Assembly (NCBI GenBank): GCA_943367715.1
Contig: CALRJY020000002.1
Coordinates: 124,001-188,000, forward strand
Direction of reading: 5' to 3'
Origin: JAEYXS01 sp943367715
Lineage (GTDB): Bacteria > Verrucomicrobiota > Verrucomicrobiia > Limisphaerales > JAEYXS01
Length of the DNA stretch: 64,000 nt
Below the pieces are notes generated by a model. That model saw nothing but the letters and a program-made list of their open reading frames with translations. It searched no databases and was not told where the DNA came from. The position numbers and the translations under genes are program-made. Each line of letters opens with the position of its first letter. The stretch's first letter is position 1. Below are positions 41,584 to 49,487 of this stretch, piece after piece.

Positions 41584-42396
41584 GTGGAAGCCACTGAGAA
41601 AGTATTCTGGGTGCCCAAGGAGGGCTATACTCAGGACGAATACGAAGACGCTTTCAGTTGTGCCCCCGAGAAAGGCTACTTTGCCATCGCGGATGGAGCC
41701 ACTGAATCTTCTTTCGCCGATTTGTGGGCTCAGTGTCTCGTGCAGCGTTTCACTGCTTCGCCCCCGTCAGGCAACCCGCCGGATTCCAATACGCTCATCC
41801 AATGGCTGAGCCCCTTGCAAAAGGAATGGCACTCCAGCATCGCTTGGGACCGTTTGCCTTGGTACGCTGAGGAAAAAGCCCGCACTGGCGCCTTTGCCAC
41901 CCTCTTGGGCATCCGCTTCGAACCGCCCAAAGCCCCGGAAAAACCCTCGTTTTTCAAACGCCTCTTCGGTGGCGGCGACAAGGGTCCCTTACTGCCCCAG
42001 TGGCATGCCATCACGGTGGGGGACAGCAATCTCTTTCATATCCGGAACAACACGCTGATCAAGACTTGGCCCATCCAGAAGGCCGCCGAGTTTGACAGCC
42101 GCCCCTGCCTCCTCTCCAGCAATCCCAACCGCAACCAGCCTGTCTGGGCCCAAGTCCAGTATTTGCAGGGGGATTATCAGGAGAACGACGTTTTCATCCT
42201 CGCTACGGACGCCATCGCCAAGTGGTTCCTGCAGCGCTACGAAGCCGGTACCAAGCCGTGGCAGTCTTTGCAGGAACTCAAGGACGAAGCCGATTACGCC
42301 AAATTTGTCACCAAGCTGCGCAAGGACTTCGGCATGCGCAACGACGACACAACCATCATTCTTTTCAAATGGTCTGCGCCCAAATCGCAGCCTTGA
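41584..42396 (+). CDS. PP2C-type protein phosphatase (triad gene 2)
   Basis: 270 residues from a GTG at 41584 (VEATEKVFWVPKEGYTQDEY). PP2C motifs: the first Asp metal site in GYFAIADGATESSFADLW (D37-G38), AFATLLGIRFEP, AITVGDSNLFHIRNNTLI, FILATDAIAKWFLQRYEAG and the C-terminal NDDTTIILFKW with the last Asp ligands. An insertion (about 118-140, KRLFGGGDKGP) is basic. No membrane helix. It probably removes phosphate from the kinase or the VWA protein encoded on either side. It lies 28 bases before the kinase gene. Confidence 0.87.
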   Translation: MEATEKVFWVPKEGYTQDEYEDAFSCAPEKGYFAIADGATESSFADLWAQCLVQRFTASPPSGNPPDSNTLIQWLSPLQKEWHSSIAWDRLPWYAEEKARTGAFATLLGIRFEPPKAPEKPSFFKRLFGGGDKGPLLPQWHAITVGDSNLFHIRNNTLIKTWPIQKAAEFDSRPCLLSSNPNRNQPVWAQVQYLQGDYQENDVFILATDAIAKWFLQRYEAGTKPWQSLQELKDEADYAKFVTKLRKDFGMRNDDTTIILFKWSAPKSQP

Positions 42397-42424
42397 GACA
42401 CGCCATCGCCAACTCGCAGACACC

Positions 42425-43780
42425 ATGAACTGGCCTTCTCACACAGACTATCAAGACTCGATCCAGAACCCACACATCTGCTTCGAGGATGCCGAGCTCA
42501 AGGAGAGCGAAGTAAAATGCGACATGCTGGGGCTGCCCCGGGTGATGTCCGGTAACTTCGCCAGCGTTTACTCCGTCACCGCCGGCACCAACCGCTACGC
42601 CATCCGCTGTTTCGTCCGGCAGGTGCTCGGCCAGCAGGGTCGCTACGCCCGCATGAGCCAGCAGCTCCTCGGTCTCGGCTTGGATTCCCTCGTCGGCTTC
42701 GAATACATCCTGCGCGGCATCAAGGTCCGCAATGAGTGGTATCCTATCGTGAAGATGCAATGGGTCGAGGGATTGCCGCTCAACCAGTATCTCGAAGAGA
42801 TTTTCGACAAGCCCGACCTCCTCAACGACCTCGCCAAGAAATTGCGCGTCGTCATGAAAGGTCTCCGTGACAACCAGCTCGCCCACGGCGATCTCCAGCA
42901 CGGTAACATCATGGTCACGCCCAAGAACGAGATCCGCCTCGTCGACTATGACGGTATGTACACCCCGGCCTTTCGCGGTAAAGCCCCGGAATTGGGCCAT
43001 GCGAACTTCCAGCACCCGCGCCGCACCTCGGATTTTTACAACGAAGAACTGGATAACTTCGCCGCCATCGTCATCCATACCTCGTTCCTCGGCTTGGCGA
43101 CTGATCCGGCCCTGTTCAAAGATTTCTATACGGGTGACAACCTCCTGATGCTCTCTGGAGATTATAAAAATCCAGGTTCATCCAAGATCATCAAGCGCTT
43201 CAAAGAGAACACGGACGACAAGGTCAAGAAACTCGGTGCCTTGCTTGAGCGCGTCTGTTTGGCGGACGTCTCCAAGGTGCCCGTTTACGAAGATGTCATG
43301 GTCGCCTTGGATAACGGCACCATGGATACGCTCATCAGCGGCATCGCCGCCGGTGCCCCTGCTGCGGCTGGTGGTGCACCCGCCGGAGGCGCAGACGGTG
43401 GCTGGTGGGCTGGTGGCACGCCTCCAGACGCCGAACCTCTCGGTAGTCGTCCCGCAACTGGCTCCCGTCCGGCACAGCCTGCGCCCACTACCGGTTCACG
43501 GCCTGCTCCGACGCCCGCACCTAAGCCCGCGGCCGCACCGGCAGCCAAGTCCAATCTCAACGTCACACCTACGCCCACACCCGCTTGGTCCACGTCCAAC
43601 GCGCCCAAGCCCTCGGTCACTGCGCCGCGCACGGCTCCCTCAGTTCGCCAGCCCCAACCGGCTGCGCAGACTCCGGCTCCTGCTTCGGCGCCCGCTGGCA
43701 ACAACAACATGAAGTTGGCCTTGATTCTGGGTGGCGTTGCCATCGTCATTTTCCTCCTGTTCTACTTCCTGAGCAAATAG
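42425..43780 (+). CDS. Tail-anchored Ser/Thr protein kinase-like protein (triad gene 3)
   Basis: 451 residues from ATG 42425; the open frame continues upstream inside the PP2C gene and is not used. Kinase fold about 30-310: Gly loop SGNFASVY (42-49), the beta-3 strand YAIRCF with Arg61 where Lys is normal, catalytic loop HGDLQHGN (154-161) with Asp156 and Asn161, and DYDG (174-177) for DFG. A Pro/Ala/Thr linker (about 325-420) ends in a single C-terminal transmembrane helix (KLALILGGVAIVIFLLFYFL). A kinase domain facing the cytoplasm on a tail anchor follows. The Arg substitution leaves activity in doubt. Confidence 0.88.
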   Translation: MNWPSHTDYQDSIQNPHICFEDAELKESEVKCDMLGLPRVMSGNFASVYSVTAGTNRYAIRCFVRQVLGQQGRYARMSQQLLGLGLDSLVGFEYILRGIKVRNEWYPIVKMQWVEGLPLNQYLEEIFDKPDLLNDLAKKLRVVMKGLRDNQLAHGDLQHGNIMVTPKNEIRLVDYDGMYTPAFRGKAPELGHANFQHPRRTSDFYNEELDNFAAIVIHTSFLGLATDPALFKDFYTGDNLLMLSGDYKNPGSSKIIKRFKENTDDKVKKLGALLERVCLADVSKVPVYEDVMVALDNGTMDTLISGIAAGAPAAAGGAPAGGADGGWWAGGTPPDAEPLGSRPATGSRPAQPAPTTGSRPAPTPAPKPAAAPAAKSNLNVTPTPTPAWSTSNAPKPSVTAPRTAPSVRQPQPAAQTPAPASAPAGNNNMKLALILGGVAIVIFLLFYFLSK

Positions 43781-43804
43781 GCTGATTTTACCATATTTTC
43801 ACGC

Positions 43805-43838
43805 AAAAGCCCCGCCAAACGCGGGGCTTTTTCTTTTT
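43805..43838 (+). terminator. Rho-independent terminator of the triad operon
   Basis: AAAAGCCCCGC-caaac-GCGGGGCTTTT followed by TCTTTTT, 25 bases after the kinase stop codon. Confidence 0.94.
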
Positions 43839-43910
43839 GAATGATTGTTTGGTCAATCAGCGTAATGACCGTCAGCGATTCTCCTCCGGAATAAAACTCT
43901 TCCCCACATA

Positions 43911-43930
43911 GGCCCGCCGGTGCAACCGGC
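43911..43930. repeat. 20-bp palindromic repeat abutting stop codon, copy 2
   Basis: Identical to 2226-2245 (GGCCCGCCGGTGCAACCGGC) and, like it, ends at the stop codon of a minus-strand gene, here the Fur gene at 43931. The flanking base pattern 'cata/catt' is also shared. Confidence 0.75.
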
Positions 43931-44404
43931 CTAGCAGCCTTTGTTTTTGCAGGCGCCCAGCCGTTTCAGTTCATCGCATGAAGCCGAAATCTGCAACCGC
44001 TGCGATTTCATCGAAAACCCCAGCTTATGACTGATCTGGCTCTCAATCTCCTCGATCTTGTCACTCTCGAACTCCACGATCTTCTCGCAATCCTGGCAGA
44101 TCAGATGGTTGTGATTCGGATGATCCGCGTAATTGGGATCATAGAATTTGTAGTCCTTGCCGAAATCCATCTCATGCACCAACCCGCTCTCCGTCAATAA
44201 AGGCAGCGTGCGATACACCGTGGCGCGGGAAACGGATTTGTCCTTCTTGCGGGACCATTCCAGTAACTCCTCCGCCGTGAAGTGCTTGTCCGTGCTGAAA
44301 ACCGTATCGACAATCGCCTGGCGCTGCGACGTGATGCGCAGATTCTTCTTCGCCAGAAAATCCATGAAGCGACGCTTCGCCTCAGTTTTATCGATTACCG
44401 ACAT
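43931..44404 (-). CDS. Fur family transcriptional regulator
   Basis: 157 residues. N-terminal winged helix (LRITSQRQAIVDTVFSTDKH; SVSRATVYRTLPLLTESGLV with the Fur recognition helix), then dimerisation domain with metal-site residues HPNHNHLICQDCEKIVEFES, where CQDC is one structural zinc pair; the second, CxxxxC, is at the C-terminal CDELKRLGACKNKGC. The pattern fits Fur/Zur/PerR; which metal or peroxide is sensed is not decided. It is a single gene with its own palindromic 3' hairpin. Confidence 0.93.
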   Translation of the reverse strand: MSVIDKTEAKRRFMDFLAKKNLRITSQRQAIVDTVFSTDKHFTAEELLEWSRKKDKSVSRATVYRTLPLLTESGLVHEMDFGKDYKFYDPNYADHPNHNHLICQDCEKIVEFESDKIEEIESQISHKLGFSMKSQRLQISASCDELKRLGACKNKGC

Positions 44405-44566
44405 GCTGCTACTATATTTTGCCCCACGCCTAAGTCAACGAGCGTCGGTCCCTCTCTGTGCAGTGCGCGGCTGTCCTCGTCGGGCAGGAGTCTGGCCTGC
44501 CGGAAAACTGGCATGTCGTGCAAATCCCCCTATAGTGCGCTCCATCTGCTACGGCAGAGACAGATC

Positions 44567-45853
44567 GTGAACATCGAAATCATCAACACTGGCTCCGAGC
44601 TGATGCTCGGCCGCGTCCTGAACACCCACCAGCAATGGCTCTGCCGCCAGCTCACCGATCGCGGCTATCTCGTCCAGCGCCAGGTCGCCATTGCCGATGA
44701 AGGCCGCGCCATCCAGAACGCCGTCCGGGAAGCCGCCGGTCACGCCGACCTCATCATCTGCACCGGCGGCCTTGGCCCCACCTCCGATGACATCACGCGC
44801 GACTTGATTGCCGAACTCCTCGGAAAACCGTTGCACAACGACCCACGCATCGCCGCGCACATCGAAAGCTTTTTCCTCAAGCGCAAACGCCCCATGCCGC
44901 CTAGCACCTTGGTGCAAGCCCGTGTTCCCGAAGGCGCTCTCGTCTTGGAGAACCGTTACGGCACCGCTCCTGGCCTCGCCATGAAGCTAGACCCGAATCC
45001 CTATCGCGCTGATGGCAAACCCACGTGGATCGTCATGCTCCCCGGACCGCCACGCGAATTACGCCCCGTCTTCCTCGAAGAAGCCGTCCCCTTCCTCAAT
45101 CGCGAGTTCCCGCTGGAGACCGTCTTCGCTTGCCGCACCCTCCGCAGCGTCGGCCTCGGCGAATCCCGGGTGGAAGAGCAAATCGCCCCTGCCCTAGCTC
45201 ACCTCACGAAAGCCGGTCTGCAAATCGGTTACTGCGCCCGCGTGGGTGAAGTCGATGTCCGCCTCGTCTTCGAAGGCTGTGGTGCGGAAGAAACCGTGCA
45301 AGAAGCCACCGAGATCGTTTACCAAAAGATTGGCGCGCACATCTTCGCCGAGAACGATGACAATCTGGAAAACACCATCGTGAAGCTCCTCACCGAACGG
45401 AAGAAAACCCTCGCCCTCGCCGAATCCTGCACCGGCGGCTTCATCGCCCATCGTTTAACCAATGTCTCCGGTGCCTCCGCCGTGCTCCTCGCCGGCCTGG
45501 TCACTTACAGCAACGCAGCCAAGCAACAATTCCTTGGCGTTCCCGCTGAAACCCTCGCCACCCATGGTGCGGTCAGCGAAGCCACCGCCCGCGCGATGGT
45601 AGAAGGTGCCCGCACTCGCACGGGGGCTGATTATGCCATCGCCGTAACCGGCATCGCCGTAACCGGCATCGCCGGTCCCACCGGCGGCACTCCTGAGAAA
45701 CCCGTCGGCACCGTTTTCATCGCCCTCACCGACGGCGATCGCACGAAGGTCATCAATCCCATCAACGCCTTCGACCGCGAGACGTTCAAATACATCACGT
45801 CCCAGCAGGCACTGGAGTTACTTCGTCGTCGCTTGCTCAGCCTCGACTCGTAA
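44567..45853 (+). CDS. cinA: CinA-family competence/damage-inducible protein
   Basis: 428 residues from GTG 44567 (VNIEIINTGSELMLGRVLNT); the ORF runs further upstream but that part lies in the Fur promoter region. N-terminal molybdopterin-binding-like/ADP-ribose pyrophosphatase domain (ICTGGLGPTSDDITRDLIAE) and C-terminal nicotinamide-nucleotide amidase domain: ALAESCTGGFIAHRLTNVSG (Ser287 is the candidate nucleophile) and AGPTGGTPEKPVGTVFIALT. The peptide AVTGI is repeated at 359-368 because 45641-45655 (GCCGTAACCGGCATC) is duplicated in frame. The duplication sits directly before the conserved GP[GT]GG loop, so amidase activity may be affected. Confidence 0.93.
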   Translation: MNIEIINTGSELMLGRVLNTHQQWLCRQLTDRGYLVQRQVAIADEGRAIQNAVREAAGHADLIICTGGLGPTSDDITRDLIAELLGKPLHNDPRIAAHIESFFLKRKRPMPPSTLVQARVPEGALVLENRYGTAPGLAMKLDPNPYRADGKPTWIVMLPGPPRELRPVFLEEAVPFLNREFPLETVFACRTLRSVGLGESRVEEQIAPALAHLTKAGLQIGYCARVGEVDVRLVFEGCGAEETVQEATEIVYQKIGAHIFAENDDNLENTIVKLLTERKKTLALAESCTGGFIAHRLTNVSGASAVLLAGLVTYSNAAKQQFLGVPAETLATHGAVSEATARAMVEGARTRTGADYAIAVTGIAVTGIAGPTGGTPEKPVGTVFIALTDGDRTKVINPINAFDRETFKYITSQQALELLRRRLLSLDS

Positions 45854-45904
45854 TCGTCCACGTTCTCGTCGTCGTCCTCGATTTTCTCCTAACTCCGAAA
45901 AACG

Positions 45905-45936
45905 AAAACCCCGCAGGCCGAAACCTGCGGGGTTTT
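45905..45936. terminator. Bidirectional terminator between cinA and ferredoxin
   Basis: AAAACCCCGCAGG-ccgaaa-CCTGCGGGGTTTT, a 13-bp perfect stem with A and T flanks serving both converging genes. Confidence 0.94.
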
Positions 45937-45958
45937 CAAATGCTTTAAGCGGCAGCGC

Positions 45959-46192
45959 TTACTTGCCGTTGTTACCGATCGCTTCCACCGGGCAGCCTTC
46001 CATGGCTTCCTTGCACTGGGCTTCCTCTTCCGGGGAGCCTGGCTGTTTGTAGACGTAAGAATGACCACCGTCATCGTTACGCGTGAAGTTCTGCGGGGCG
46101 GTTTCGCGGCACAGATCGCAGTCAATGCATTGATTGTCCACGTAGTACTTGCCCGTCACATTCTGCGTGTAGCTATTTTCTAGGTCAGCCAT
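45959..46192 (-). CDS. Small [4Fe-4S] ferredoxin
   Basis: 77 residues. The cluster ligands are CIDCDLC (Cys22, Cys25, Cys28) and a C-terminal Cys67 followed by Pro (EGCPVEAIGNNGK), the single-cluster CxxCxxC...CP pattern. An extra Cys60 lies nearby. The acidic surface (EEEAQ) fits an electron carrier. The redox partners are not encoded nearby. It stands alone between the cinA terminator and the 261-bp gap before pyk. Confidence 0.9.
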   Translation of the reverse strand: MADLENSYTQNVTGKYYVDNQCIDCDLCRETAPQNFTRNDDGGHSYVYKQPGSPEEEAQCKEAMEGCPVEAIGNNGK

Positions 46193-46453
46193 AAAAATCA
46201 GGTTCTTAAATTCAAAACTTTGCTAGATATGCGGTTCCCCCGCCCGCTTGGCAAGCCCATTCGTGGCCCATTTTCGACACCACTGGCTGCCCGAACGCTT
46301 AAGAACCATGTTTACACGATATCACAGCCCCGAGTCGCCTTCAATTCTCCTACTTATGGAGGCATTCCACTCATGATTAGGATGACTAAAACGTTTGCTA
46401 CTTCTCTGCATAAAAGCTTCCCATGACGCCCCGTTTCCCTATCTTCCCGCCCC

Positions 46454-47875
46454 GTGAGTGCAAACAGCGCCCGCAAGACTAAGATCATTGCGACACTTGG
46501 TCCCGCTACTGATTCTCCGGAAATGTTAGGCCGGATGATCGATGCGGGAATGAACATTGCCCGTCTGAACATGTCCCATGCCCCCCATGACTGGGTCCGG
46601 CGGGTCGTGAAAGACATCCGTGCCGCCGCGAAGGAACGCGGTGTCAGCGTCGGTATCCTCATGGATACCCAGGGCCCAGCCATCCGTACTGGCGATCTGC
46701 CCGTGCCTCTGGACCTGCAGCCCGGCGAAATCTTCAACTTCACCGTCCGCGGTGAATTGAGTGAAGAACATCGCTCGGTGGACGTGAACTACGAGAACTT
46801 CATCAACGACATCAGCGTCGGCGATACCGTGCTCGTGGATAACGGCGCCATCCACATGAAAGTGCTGGCCAAGAATAAGAACCATGTGAAGTGCGAAGTG
46901 CTGACCCCCGGCAAGCTCGGCAGCCGCCGCCACATCAATCTACCGGGCGTGAAGGTCAGCCTCCCCGCCATGACCAGCAAGGATCTTGCGGACATCGCCG
47001 TGGGCCTGGAACTGGGTGTTGATTACATCGCCCTCTCCTTCGTGCGTGAAGCCAAGGATATCCAGCAGCTTCGAGCCGTGGTGGAAAAAGCCAATCCCCG
47101 CCCGCAGATCGTCGCGAAGATCGAGGACCAGGAAGCCATCAAGAATATCAACAGCATCATCGCCGAGGCCGACGCCATCATGGTCGCCCGTGGTGATTTG
47201 GGCATCGAATGCCCCTACGAGGAACTGCCCATCATCCAGCGCAAGATCGTGAAGACCTGCTTGCGCGTGGGCCGCCCCGTCATCGTGGCCACGCACATGC
47301 TGGAGAGCATGATCTCCACCCCGCATCCGACGCGCGCTGAGATCACCGACGTGGCCAATGCCGTGTATGAACAGGCGGACGCCATCATGCTCAGCGGTGA
47401 AACCACCGTGGGCAAATACCCGCTCAAATGTCTGGAGGTCATGGACCGTGTCTCGCGCCGTATCGAACGCTCTGGCGGCGCGAACTTCCAGGAACGCGCT
47501 GAATTCACCAGCCCGCGCCAGAAGCTCGTGAAGAGTGCTGTCGTCATGGCAGATGAATTGAAGGCCGAAGCCATCATCATCTTTACCATCCGCGGCACCA
47601 TGGCCCGTTACACTTCCTGGATGCGCCCGCGCCACTCGAAGATTTACGCCGTCTGCGAAACGCAGGAAATGGCTGATCAACTGACGCTGCTCTACGGCAT
47701 CACGCCATTGGTCATGCCCTTCAACCATGCTTCGCCGGAAAAGACGATCAACCCGGCGATCGAAGTGTTGAAAAAGAATGGCCAGGTCACCAAGGGCCAC
47801 ACCGTGGTCGTGGTCAGCTCCATCTCCGCTGAAGAACGCATCGTGGATGCGATCCAGATGCGCGTGGTGGAATAG
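46454..47875 (+). CDS. pyk: Pyruvate kinase
   Basis: 473 residues from a GTG at 46454, with no good Shine-Dalgarno before it. It converts phosphoenolpyruvate and ADP to pyruvate and ATP. Sequence shows the N-terminal TKIIATLGPATDSPEMLGRM, MNIARLNMSHAPHDW, the catalytic Lys/Glu/Asp segment VAKIEDQEAIKNINSIIAEA with DAIMVARGDLGIECP, and MLESMISTPHPTRAEITDVA with NAVYEQADAIMLSGETTVGK. The C-terminal allosteric domain is present. It is of the typical bacterial size. A strong terminator follows. Confidence 0.97.
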   Translation: MSANSARKTKIIATLGPATDSPEMLGRMIDAGMNIARLNMSHAPHDWVRRVVKDIRAAAKERGVSVGILMDTQGPAIRTGDLPVPLDLQPGEIFNFTVRGELSEEHRSVDVNYENFINDISVGDTVLVDNGAIHMKVLAKNKNHVKCEVLTPGKLGSRRHINLPGVKVSLPAMTSKDLADIAVGLELGVDYIALSFVREAKDIQQLRAVVEKANPRPQIVAKIEDQEAIKNINSIIAEADAIMVARGDLGIECPYEELPIIQRKIVKTCLRVGRPVIVATHMLESMISTPHPTRAEITDVANAVYEQADAIMLSGETTVGKYPLKCLEVMDRVSRRIERSGGANFQERAEFTSPRQKLVKSAVVMADELKAEAIIIFTIRGTMARYTSWMRPRHSKIYAVCETQEMADQLTLLYGITPLVMPFNHASPEKTINPAIEVLKKNGQVTKGHTVVVVSSISAEERIVDAIQMRVVE

Positions 47876-47901
47876 GACCTCATTCAATCAAAAACTAAGC
47901 C

Positions 47902-47938
47902 AGGGGCTGCGTTGAAGAACGCAGCCCCTTTTCTCTTT
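47902..47938 (+). terminator. Terminator between pyk and the sigma-fusion gene
   Basis: AGGGGCTGCGTT-gaag-AACGCAGCCCCT then TTTCTCTTT, 27 bases past the pyk stop and just before the 3' end of the convergent gene at 47945. Confidence 0.93.
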
Positions 47939-47944
47939 GATGGA

Positions 47945-49351
47945 TCACTGCGTGGGCTTAGGAGGATAAACGAATCCCAATCGACCCTCGGCGGCCGCGA
48001 AGTTGCCATCCGGCGCACCCACGGTCGTCACGCTTCCATCGGCCATCCCATACGCTCTTTGCCATGCTCCGGAGGCGAGCGGCCGGGCTTTGCCCCGAAG
48101 AGCTATGGTTTTACCACGATCGATGGCGTTCCGATCCTCGATCGGAAATATCTCAAAGTCATTGGTGGCCATCATAAAGGCGGCGTCAAATCCTGCCGAC
48201 AGAAAAGGGGTCGCTTGATTGAAAGTCGCTGGATAACGCCCATGGTTTTCAGCCGAATACATGTAGAATGCGAGCAACCAGTGTTTGGCATGCCCGGCAT
48301 GGATCATGGCAGCCTTATGTTCCTTCTCCCGCACCTTTTCCTCGCCCAATTCCGCTGCATAACGCTGGGTCGTCTCCTGAAGCTCATTCTGCCGTCGCTT
48401 CCCTTCTGCCAGATCCTGACGTAATAAGCCCACCTCGCCGCGCAAGCGGAGCAGTTCGGTCCGCTCTTCGTCGGAAAGACCTTGCAGCGGGGCGGGACGC
48501 GCCGTTTTCCCGGCCAGATCTCTTGCTGCGGCCGCTTCCGCAACCTGTTTCCGCAACGCCTCGTTTTCCGCACGCATCGCCTCCCCCGACCGGTACTGGA
48601 TAACCAATGTTCCGGCCAGACCTGTCACCAGGATGGCCCCCGCTATGCCTGCCTTGAATTGACTCATAAGATTGATGATTCCCAACGTTGTTCCACCTCC
48701 CTTGGCCGCTGCCACCGTGAATGCCGCACCTGCTATGCTCACACTCAGACCCGCGGGAGCCGCACTGACCGCACCCGCCGTCAGCATCGTTCCCAACGCT
48801 GTTGCCGAAAGCGCCACCCCTTTTCGCTTGAGCATGCCCTGGAGTTTTTCCAAGGCGCGATTCACACGCATCCGTGCTGCATCTTCATTGCTGCCCAAAG
48901 CCAGCCCCACGGCACGAAAATCCTGTTGCTCGAAAAACCGTAACAGGATGGCCGCCCGGTCTTCTTCCCCCAATTGATTGATCGCTTCATCGAGGATGGG
49001 TGCGACCATCTCCATCCTTGCCTCGCCTTCGTGTGATTGGGCACTCATAAGCATCGCCTGGGTTTCCCGATCAATCCGCCTGCGCTCCGTCCGCAACGCC
49101 TTGCTGGCCACATTGCATGTCGTGCGGTGCAGCCAACCGCCCAAGGTGCTTTCGCGGGAAAGTTTGTGCGCATTCTGGGCCAACTGGACAAAGACAGTCT
49201 GCGCCACCTCCTGAGCCCGATGCGCATCCCCGCCCACCAGCCTGAGCGCCGTGGCATAAACCAAGTTCAAGTGCCGGGAAACCAGCTCGCGAAAGGCGGT
49301 TTCCGAACCATTATCTACATACGCTGCCAACAACTGTTGCGTTTCGCTCAT
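47945..49351 (-). CDS. ECF sigma factor fused to membrane helix and coiled coil
   Basis: 468 residues. Residues 1-180 form an ECF sigma factor: TAFRELVSRHLNLVYATALR, GDAHRAQEVAQTVFVQLAQN, STLGGWLHRTTCNVASKALR, and region 4 EEDRAAILLRFFEQQDFRAV with SNEDAARMRVNRALEKLQGM. A hydrophobic tract (180-215) and a transmembrane helix (233-252, FKAGIAGAILVTGLAGTLVI) follow, then a coiled coil (about 255-350, AENEALRKQVAEAAAARDLA) and a C-terminal domain (HAKHWLLAFYMYSAENHGRY and PATFNQATPFLSAGFDAAFM) that resembles pseudopilin-type small proteins. The architecture parallels 10917-13790 with a different external part. Confidence 0.88.
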   Translation of the reverse strand: MSETQQLLAAYVDNGSETAFRELVSRHLNLVYATALRLVGGDAHRAQEVAQTVFVQLAQNAHKLSRESTLGGWLHRTTCNVASKALRTERRRIDRETQAMLMSAQSHEGEARMEMVAPILDEAINQLGEEDRAAILLRFFEQQDFRAVGLALGSNEDAARMRVNRALEKLQGMLKRKGVALSATALGTMLTAGAVSAAPAGLSVSIAGAAFTVAAAKGGGTTLGIINLMSQFKAGIAGAILVTGLAGTLVIQYRSGEAMRAENEALRKQVAEAAAARDLAGKTARPAPLQGLSDEERTELLRLRGEVGLLRQDLAEGKRRQNELQETTQRYAAELGEEKVREKEHKAAMIHAGHAKHWLLAFYMYSAENHGRYPATFNQATPFLSAGFDAAFMMATNDFEIFPIEDRNAIDRGKTIALRGKARPLASGAWQRAYGMADGSVTTVGAPDGNFAAAEGRLGFVYPPKPTQ

Positions 49352-49487
49352 GTTCTTTGAAAGTAAAACCCCGCCCTACCCCGAAACCGAACAAAAAAGA
49401 TTAGCTCAGAAAATCACAGCGGTCGCGGCCAAAACTCCGCCATATAATATGACAAAATCGTTTTTCTCCGTATAGTGGGGACAAGGT

